Of a stretch of 64,000 nt of DNA, positions 56,536-64,000 are shown in pieces. Source of the DNA: Naematelia aurantialba (lineage: Eukaryota; Basidiomycota; Tremellomycetes; Tremellales; Naemateliaceae); the NCBI GenBank assembly GCA_021527695.1, contig JAKFAO010000006.1, forward strand, positions 434,001 through 498,000, written 5' to 3'. The notes under the pieces were generated by a model, which ran no database searches, was not told the origin of the DNA, and worked only from the letters and a program-made list of their open reading frames with translations. The translations under genes and the position numbers were made by a program. Within the stretch, counting starts at the first letter, position 1. Each line of letters starts with the position of its first letter.

Positions 56536-59096
56536 TCACTTGTACTCCAAAGCACGCCGCTGCTCGATCGTCGACCTATATGCAGGATCAACGCTGATAT
56601 GGTCCACTAGTCCTCGCAGTTCTCTGTTATTGTCGGCAGTCAACGGTGTCCTGTAGTTGTACGCGTCACCTTGACGTAACCCGGAAACCACTGGTGGAAG
56701 GTACGCATGGGCGTCTTTGGAAGACAAGTAACCTGGATGATATCCCCTGAAACACGGCTTCAGTGACTGTTTTTCTTCTCAATTGACTCACGAGTACAGC
56801 AGCATCTCATCCACCACCGTCCACGGTCTGTTGCTCCCTCGCCGTATCCTATCCCTCAGGGACTCAAGCACATCTCTCGACCTTCGTGTACCCTCAGACC
56901 GCTCCACCAGCCTCGTGACATCTGATAGGTAAGACGGAGAGCCGCGTGGACTGGTTTCATGATCTTCTTGGATGTCCATCGACACTGACTCTGGCGTCCC
57001 AAACTCAGTCTCATCCGCAGATTCCTGCTCCTGTTCCGTGCCATGAGCAACGCTGGTCTCGGAACCGAGCTCCGATCGGTCCAATTCCAGAGGAGGACTC
57101 GAGGAGCCAAACTGAGGCGAGGAACGACCTTGCTGTCCTTGTCTGCGCTGTGAAGTAGACTCTTCGTGTCCGGCTGAGAGAACCATGCTTGTCCTGTCAT
57201 CCAAAGTGGACTTCATCTCTGGTGGAAGGCCTTGGTTTGTGTCATGCGTTGCAGTAATTGGCACCCATTCACTCGTCTCCGTCTCGTCGGTGGGGTCACC
57301 AGAACTCCGAGTCGCCATGAACGAGGAGGTGGTCTCAGTGGGAGCCTCCCGAATGCCCTCCTGTAGAATGAAATGACTGGGGTGGCTGCCTTGACGATTG
57401 TCAATTCTGCTGTCTCCGTCTGCTGCTGCCACCAGACTTCTCAATGCTATCTGCTCGGTTGTCGATGTTGACGCAACCTTTTCATTGTTTCCCTCTAATG
57501 CCTTTCCCCTGTTCGAACGTCCGGGCGGCTTAGCTCTGGCTGTAATACGGCTGGACGCAACATTACGCCCTTGCCTAGACGTTGTCGCTCCAGTTGTTAC
57601 CGCTGTGCTCACTTCCATTGGCGCTGGCTGCGTCGTGGTGTTGGAATGGAGCTTTTCTTCCTCGTGGCCCATGACTACAGAGGCAGTAGGGGAATAACTA
57701 CTCGTGGAGCCAGTTGGTGTAGCAGACCCTGCCGTGCTTGACCCCCCTCCGCGTCGGCCTCTCGGGCCCCCGCCCTTCCGCCTTCCCTTTTGGTGCCTCG
57801 AGGGTGTTGAGGGTTCTCGGATAGGTTGAAGCAGCGAAGCATCAGGGCTCTGGGTGCTGGTAGACGGAGTCGGCTCCTCTGACATATCTTCAATCACTAC
57901 CGCTCGCTGACGCTCAAAAAGCGGAGTCGTCTCCTCTGACATATCTTCGATCACTATCGCTCGCTGACGCTCAAAAAGCGGTGGCACTGTGTTTGTGGAA
58001 GCGATTAACCGGTCCCAGGACCGACGGAGTATCGATTGCACCTGATGTGTTATCCACGGAGTCACGTTCTGTACCCAGGTCCAGCGCTTCTCTCTTTCAA
58101 CGCGCTTCTCATAGAGTTCATGCGCCAAAAACATTATCTCCTCGAATCGAGTTTTGCGGGTAGAGTCTTGAGTGCTCTCAAGGTGAATGGCCGCAGATAG
58201 TGCTAAAGCCTCAGGAAATTCCTCGATCTGGCGTCGATACCACGAAGGTGAAAGGACTGAGAGCCAGGTGCCCATCCTCGTCGTGGTGTCCCGTTCTGAA
58301 TGACTTTCGAAGTATGTGCGTGCGGCTTCTTCGAAAGACAACTCTGTGTCTGGAGCTGCTCCGGTCAGAAAACCATCGTCAGAAGGAGATGCCAGAGCAG
58401 CTCACCATTCATTACCCATTCCATTACAGCGGGTAGCTGTCCAGGAAGGCAAATAGTCGAAGCAGCGGTTCTTGCTTTGAATAGTTCCAAGTCAAACCAG
58501 CTTTCAAAGGCTCGCTTCTGCTTGGCACTCAGCCTGCTCGCGTGTTTGTCGTGGTTTGAGACGACCTTGGCGATCATCTCAGAGTCCAGAGTACGAAGCC
58601 AGGACTTCGTGAGCGCGTTCCCAAGGCCTCGTTTAAGCTCTGTGTCTCTGGACGCGCTCTGGAAACTCATCAAGTTGCCTATACTCTTCAGCCATTGGCA
58701 GGCAAGAGCAGACAGTACAAGTCTAGGATCGACAGACGCAGAATCGTCGCGGGGGAAGGAATCGTAACAAGCGACTCCAAGTAGTATATCTCTTCTCTCC
58801 TGTGGAGTGAGACGTTGAACGCTAAGACATGGCCAAACGGGGTCTTCGACCAGAAGATCCGGGCCAAGCAGTTGCTTCGTTGACTGATGGCGCGTGGATT
58901 GAAGAATTCTCAGTGTTCCTAGACTCTCCTGTCCCGGCTCTAACAGGCGACCGACGAGAGCCCAATGGTTGTAAGTCAGATCGTCCAGATTCCGAGAACG
59001 TTTGTCAAATCCCAGCGACTGATTGAGAGTCTTTCGAATTTCATTCACGTCTTTGGATTCTTTCTGAAAGCGTGCGAGGCGTGCCCTGCGCGACAT
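56536..59096 (-). CDS. P-family protein P6 (unknown function)
   Basis: Three exons on the minus strand, 59096-58406, 58343-56792 and 56746-56536, sum to 2454 nt (817 residues). Intron 1 is phase 1 and intron 2 is phase 2, as in P3, P5 and P7; the last exon is 211 nt, the same length as that of P5. The start reads MSRRARLARFQKESKD. The N-terminal part is helical. Exon 2 starts with another helical module (WLSVLSPSWYRRQIEEF, RWTWVQNVTPWITHQV), has a 19-residue tandem duplication, a Gly/Arg-rich basic patch (KGRRKGGGPRGRRGG) at about 415-430, then a long acidic Ser/Thr tail. A TATA box lies 77 bp upstream. No known domain is recognised. Confidence 0.75.
57870..57985. repeat. 57 bp tandem duplication inside P6
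   Basis: The segment containing GACATATCTTCAATCACTAC (from 57881) recurs with two visible base changes 57 bp later (from 57938). It encodes two copies of a 19-residue unit PLFERQRA(I/V)VIEDMSEE-T in P6. High identity suggests a recent event. Confidence 0.85.
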
Positions 59097-59623
59097 GACG
59101 AAATGGCAACAGGGAAGAGCTGGCGGTTGTAGTGGGAAGGCGAAGTCACACAGCCATCGCCACTCTGAGCGACCTTTTATAGTCTTTCAGCACCAGAAAA
59201 CACTCGCCGCATTCCGAAAAATCGCCGCGTCGGTGAAGGAGGAAGCCTCCTTTTCAGTGTCTTCGTTTGTCTCGTTGCGCTTCACCGACAGCGGCGTTTG
59301 ATAGATGAGACATGACAAAGCAGCTGCACCGCCCCAAGGATCGTCATGCCAGGAAAAGCTCATTCCTCAAACTTTGGAGCCCTTCAGCGTGTCTACAGAG
59401 GTCTCTGGTTGCATTCGTGAAAGGTGATTTCTGGCTCCTCCGTTCCAAGTGTCCACCGTGAAGGGACATTTCGGGGGATCACCTAGGTCCGTGCGGCCAG
59501 CGCAGCGGGCGAAAGTCAGAGATATTTTGACCCATGATACAGGAGGATTTGACCGTCCATATAGCCATGCATATATCCAATCTAGGTGTGCAAACGGTAC
59601 AGAATTAGGCGACCTTCACAGAA
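59097..59623. other. Intergenic region between P6 and P7
   Basis: 527 bp that contain the P6 promoter and the 3' UTR of P7. No gene seen. Confidence 0.4.
59173..59182 (-). promoter_or_regulatory. TATA box of P6
   Basis: On the minus strand CTATAAAAGG lies about 77 bp upstream of the P6 start codon (59096). This is a near-perfect TATA consensus at the same distance as in P1 and P7. Confidence 0.55.
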
Positions 59624-61825
59624 TCATGAGAGGTATCGTTTGAAAGTCTCCCAGGCCATTGTTGAAGGAACCTTGTCAAAACTTTGACTACAAGGTCACC
59701 TGTCAGCTTCCAGGCGATATAGACTGACGTTGACTTGACGTTTCAAAACACTCACCTCCTCTTTCTCGGTCCGCCTGTTTTCTCAAAGGGTGTAGAACAA
59801 GATTCTGGCGAACGTAAAGTAGTCCGCCTTGTGCTGCCCGCCTCGCCTGAATCTTCCATACTGGTCAGTACGCGGCGGCGATATTGTTCCTTATCATGTC
59901 TGCTGGGAATGAGGCTCAGCGTCGACTTGTGACTCCGCCGCAAGGTCAGACGGAATAACTCTTTCCGTTCCTCAAAAGAATCGGCCACTGTTGTGGTTGA
60001 CGGTTCCGTGTTGGATGGATGCATCATTTTGGCTTCATGCCTCTCCGAGCTTTCCCCTAAGTTTTCGGTCTCCTTTGAGAGTAGGGCTTCGTCCAATAGA
60101 CGGTGCTCGACCAGTTCTCGTGTCTTCACCGCCTCTGGGATAGAATACTGGCTCTTAATGGTGGAGTTGCTGTTCGTCGACGACGCTTTCTCTATGAACT
60201 GCTCAGTCTGCTCCGAAGACGACACTTCGATGTTCGATGGCGTTAAAGAGGGAGTCTCATTGTATTGGGGCTTCTTTCTCAAGGCGTTGCCTGACTTGAC
60301 TCGTGGCGGAGTAGCCGGGAGATCATGCCCAATTTTCTTCAACAAGCCGCTTGACGAGGAACCGCGGTCGACAGAAGACGCAACGACAATGTTGTGATTC
60401 TCTGTATCACGGGTGCCAACTGGTACTGCAGAGCCGGGAGGAGTCTGACGACGCTCAGAAAGCGCTGTGAGGGAAACCTGTCTATCTGTGGGAAATCTGG
60501 ACGAGTGTTCACCGTATGCTCCTGCTGATGGGCCGATAAGCTCGACGGTGGAAGTTACAGTGATGGGCTGGTTGCTCTGTCCCGAATTACCTGTAGTCTC
60601 AGCTTGCGTGTTTTTATGCCTCGCCGCCTTCTTTCCGTTCTTGCGCCTGTTCCTCCTGTGGGGTTTTGATGTTTCCGCAGTCCCCTTGCTGGTGAGCCCT
60701 TCGGACGGCTCTCCTAGATCCGTATCCACGCGTGCTTCGTGAAGAGAATTATTGGCCTGGTTTGCTCGAAATCTTGTCAGGAACTCGGTGACAACACTCT
60801 CACCCAGGGGGAAACGACGTGTTTTGTACTTCCGATATCGACTGAGTACATCATCCCAGCCCAGCTCTGCCTTCTTTGTCTTAAACTCTAAGTAGGTCAG
60901 CCCGTCCCTCCAGCAGCTTAGATTGAAGAGCTTGTATTCTTCTTCTGCTCTTGCAGCAAGGTTGCGAGGGATGAGATACAATTCCTGGTTCAAGAACGAA
61001 AGCTCATCCGGACTTGTGTCATTACGTCGGACCTTGGCCAGTGAATACTGGATGGTTTCCATATACGATTCCAGGGCCTCTCTAAACTGCACACTGCGCA
61101 CTACACCTCGTCAGCCACGAGGTGTCGGTGACGGTGGTGCTGAGCGAGAAGAGGAGAACTCCAAATAGCTCACTGTCGAAATAATTCCCTTCAAAGAGGT
61201 GGTTCCATTCGGCCCAGGTCATCGGGATCGCGTCAAATTTGCTAATGTTACTACCCATGCATCTCACCGCGTTCCAGACGGCCAGCGTTCGCTTTTCTTC
61301 TTCACTGAGTGTATTTTGGAGCTGCCGTATGTGCCCAATGGAGGCTTGCACTCGTTCACTATCCATGCTCCAGAAAGGGCTGAGGTGCCCAAATGTCAGA
61401 TTCAAGTGTTCGTCGCTCAGTTTGCATTCGACTGTCTCTGCGATGGATCGAAGCTTCAGCCAGCTGTTGAGGCAAGCCGCCACTTGCAGACTCCTTCCAA
61501 ACCACGGGCGCAAGACCCCATTTGAATCGCGCGGATGACGCTCGCGGTCTAACCAGCCCAGTATTTCGTGCACGGCGTGTTGAGTCTTGTCCCCGCCGCT
61601 CAAGATCTTGGAGATTACCGTATCAGGCGGCATGTGTATATCGATGGCTCCTCTTATCTGGGTGGCGGCAGAGATGACCTGCTGCATCATACCGAAATGC
61701 GTTGCGATGATCTCCTCTAAAGCTACCATTTCTTGACTTGCCTCAGGAAAGAACTCAAGTAAGTCTGCCTTGAGAGGATGGGATGAGATTCCTGCCGGCT
61801 GGCTCATTCTTACAGAGCGCTCCAT
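59624..61825 (-). CDS. P-family protein P7 (unknown function)
   Basis: Three exons, 61825-61174, 61106-59756 and 59687-59624, sum to 2067 nt (688 residues). Phases are 1 then 2, as in P3, P5 and P6. The start is taken as MERSVRMSQPAG; MSQPAG (61807) is an alternative. The N-terminal part is helical (DLLEFFPEASQEMVALEEII). Exon 2 begins QFREALESYMETIQYSLAKV, has a W-rich module (CWRDGLTYLEFKTKKAELGW), a basic patch (HRRNRRKNGKKAARHK) and a long Ser/Thr/Glu tail. The last exon encodes MAWETFKRYLS, close to the P4 end DFLRYL. The function is unknown. Confidence 0.75.
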
Positions 61826-61895
61826 GTCGGTAAGAACTACAATAGGGATCTGATCGTGGAATGAAGACCTGTAGCTAACCTGGGCTATCATGCAC

Positions 61896-61903
61896 TTTAT
61901 AAA
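61896..61903 (-). promoter_or_regulatory. TATA box of P7
   Basis: TTTATAAA (palindromic) lies about 70 bp upstream of the P7 start codon at 61825, the same spacing as in P1 and P6. Confidence 0.5.
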
Positions 61904-62892
61904 CCTGAATGGGTTCACAGGCGCCTTCTCCGCGCTGAGTCTTTGTCAACGTCGCTGACGCGGAGGGCCCAAACAAAGGACCAGCGCAGGATGGCCAAGG
62001 CGTCCTAGCGATTGGAGCGCTCACAGTTCCCAGGTGTGTTCTGGTCCACCTCCCTATGTTGCTCCTTCCAATAAGGATCAGGGTAGCCTTCGAAACCTGA
62101 GTGGTGGAAGGTGCAGCGCTCCTGTCGCATGCGTGAGACCCTGGACTGCGTACTGTAAAGGGTACACTGCATGACGCTTTGAGATGATTTGGTTAGCATG
62201 CTCAAAGTTGAAAATGCAGCAAGACCTGCCAATGAGAATGATACGTACATCCTACATGATCTTCCCGTCCGAGCCGCAGCATACTAGGGGCTCATGCTCA
62301 TGTTGCCTCAGCTCACTGAATGGAGAACACCATCGCAGCAGTTTCGCCACCCATGTTCAGCAAAATGCGCCGCACGAATGCCAAGGCTGCTTCCTAAGAA
62401 GGATTGTCTGGAGTCCCTCAGGCAAACATCATTACAGCGATATAAGAAGAGTTACGCATGTGTTGTTCCTAGTGACATACAGTCAGGACAATTGGCCAGT
62501 TGGGCACGCCGGTCTCGTTCTGACAGGGCCAGGGAATCACAGGCCAGCCCCCAAGATTCGAGGTGGTTGGTGGAACCTGTGTCAGCTCCGCGTCAGGTTC
62601 GAGTCGCAGCCCTATCCGTGTAGCGGTGTGTCGCCGGTGCTGCCCAGCATGCATCCCCAAGCAGTCGATTCTCAGCGAATCAGACGAGACTGCCATTTGG
62701 CACGAAGCGCACGGGCTTTATACGTCGGCAATTCGGTTAGCCGACGAAAGACTCCGCAAAAACAGGACTCTGGGCAACGTCGTTGTCCTTATCACCCATC
62801 TACTCGGCTGATCTCACCATCCAACCCCGTCTCCTCATCGGCTCTCCCTATGAGGCCCCTATGAGGCCCGTATTAGGTCCTAGAAGATAACC
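61904..62892. other. Intergenic region between P7 and the thioesterase gene
   Basis: About 990 bp. A minus-strand frame at 62005-62250 contains SGFEGYPDPYWKEQHREVD, which reads like real protein but is isolated. A tRNA-like string near 62490-62610 was examined and rejected. Confidence 0.35.
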
Positions 62893-64000
62893 ATGACACC
62901 CCAAGCCAGTCTGCTGACCACCCTGGCTGTCTCGCCCACGGCGACGCCTGCGCACGGGGCCCCCTCCACCTCATCCTTCTCCTCCCAGTCTCTGTGGCTA
63001 CCGTGCGGTGCTCGTGGGGTCTTTGGCGGACAGGTCATAGGGCAGTCCCTTGCGGCTGCGTCGCGTACGGTGTCGTCCCTACTCGGCCTGCACAGCCTGC
63101 ACTGTTACTTCCTCTCACCGGCCGACGCGGCAGTGCCGATCATCTACGAGGTCGAACGCCTTCGCGACGGGAAGAGCTATGCCACGCGGCTTGTGCGTGC
63201 ATGGCAGAGCGACAAGGTCGTCTTCATCCTGATTGCAAGTTTTGCGCAACCACCTGTGGCGTTGCCGGAGATGAAGGGGGCCGACGAGATCCCATTCTCA
63301 TACGTAGCTACGACCCGAGAACGGCCCGTTTCACGCAGCCTGCGTTTCGCCAAAACCCCTTCTTCTGCGAGCGACGATCGGAAATGTGGGACCGAAGCAG
63401 CCCGGAAACTCTCAGAAGCAGTAGGCGTGGCTCCGAGATTTGAAGCAAGATTCCAGATCGATTTAAAAGACGAGGTGGTCCCATGGGAAGAAAGCGAGGA
63501 GGAAGAGTTCCGCTGGGATAGATTCCTTGGCAGTACAGCCGACTTGGTAAAGGGTAGGATGAGGACAGCGGTGGAAGAGTACATCCAGGTACGTTGTCGC
63601 ACCTGTACGGGGATACAGCAGGATCTCTGGTCTGGAACGGAGCTGATGTGGGGGCAGGAGCGTAGAGAATCACCGGTCGGCATCGCTGTCGCTAAGCGGA
63701 GCAATCGGGGGTCGGATAAAGACGACGAGCGGAATCGCAGGATGATCTGGCTGAAGGCTCGGTTGTCTCCTGGGGAGACGCTCGATACCGAGACGACCAA
63801 GGTGAGCATCGATTCAGTACCCTGCTGTCGCGCCTGAAACACGCTCTGCATGATTTGGTAAAACATCTCTACTGTATCTTGCATCGCAATCATGGGGTCA
63901 TCCATTCCTGCTATGTGGGAACGGCTTACATGCTGATGTCGCCAGATAATGATCGCATACATGACAGACTACCAGTTTATCGGCACCGCCTCGCGAGCGG
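62893..64000 (+). CDS. Acyl-CoA thioesterase II (TesB-like), 3' end cut by window edge
   Basis: The start ATG 62893 gives MTPQASLLTTLAVSPT. Exons are 62893-63588, 63658-63801 and from 63946 to the window edge, with introns starting GTACGT and GTGAGC. The first hot-dog repeat is visible: GVFGGQVIGQSLAAASRTV, then LHSLHCYFLSPADA, then YEVERLRDGKSYATRLV, a typical TesB pattern. The second repeat starts in exon 2 (SPVGIAVAKRSN, RMIWLKARLS), and exon 3 gives AYMTDYQFIGTASRA with the conserved Asp. The enzyme hydrolyses acyl-CoA to free acid and CoA, usually in peroxisomes. The C terminus, where a peroxisomal signal would lie, is outside the window. Confidence 0.85.

Noticed and set aside
62485..62615. 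tRNA-like string with an A-box-like TGGCCAGTTGG and a GGTTCGAGTC segment
   Set aside because: The T stem does not pair (TCAGG against CGCAG) and no 5' strand complements the proposed 3' acceptor, so a cloverleaf cannot be folded.
62184..62864. 226-codon plus-strand open frame before the thioesterase
   Set aside because: Begins with a non-preferred codon, has no domain-like blocks, and is Cys/Arg/His-rich as expected of shadow frames.

Overview
This window reads as nuclear DNA of a filamentous basidiomycete. Genes are close together on both strands and are broken by many 40-80 nt GT..AG introns. Recognisable fungal families are present: Zn2Cys6 and bZIP regulators, pepsin-like protease, NADPH-sulfite reductase beta subunit, an allantoate-permease-type MFS carrier, and a tyrosine-recombinase retrotransposon. 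The overall look (very short introns, moderate GC, many lineage-restricted hypothetical genes) suggests an Agaricomycete of the Rhizoctonia/Ceratobasidium kind. That placement is inference. All exon borders were read by eye from reading frame and splice signals.

Region 1 (1-33,200) is ordinary gene-dense chromosome. In order it holds: a divergent pair of REEP/HVA22-like membrane protein genes; a bZIP-like regulator (minus); a coiled-coil hypothetical gene; a secreted or anchored hypothetical gene; an aspartic protease with a long Ser/Thr-rich N-terminal region; a small Lys-tailed hypothetical gene (minus); a dienelactone hydrolase gene (minus); the sulfite reductase beta gene; an MFS transporter; a disordered Pro/Ser-rich protein; a probably mitochondrial DEAD-box helicase; a Zn2Cys6 regulator (minus); and a DHDPS-family aldolase gene that carries an apparent +1 frameshift.

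Region 2 (33,200-62,000) is accessory-like. It carries seven related, unrecognised genes, here named P1-P7. P1-P5 lie on the plus strand and P6-P7 on the minus strand. They share a layout: helical N-terminal region, a Lys/Arg-rich basic patch, and a long acidic Ser/Thr-rich tail. Five of them share intron phases, and three share a GHPLG-type motif. I know of no described family with this layout. Between P2 and P3 lies a decayed fragment that looks like a type-II NADH dehydrogenase. Between P5 and P6 lie two tandem GDSL esterase genes (isoamyl-acetate-esterase type). They are separated by an apparently intact 5.0 kb DIRS-order retrotransposon (PAT/Ngaro-like) with Gag, RT-RNase H and tyrosine recombinase ORFs and textbook split direct repeats.

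Region 3 (62,000-64,000) returns to ordinary sequence with a TesB-type acyl-CoA thioesterase gene that runs off the right edge. I saw no rRNA, convincing tRNA or CRISPR array.
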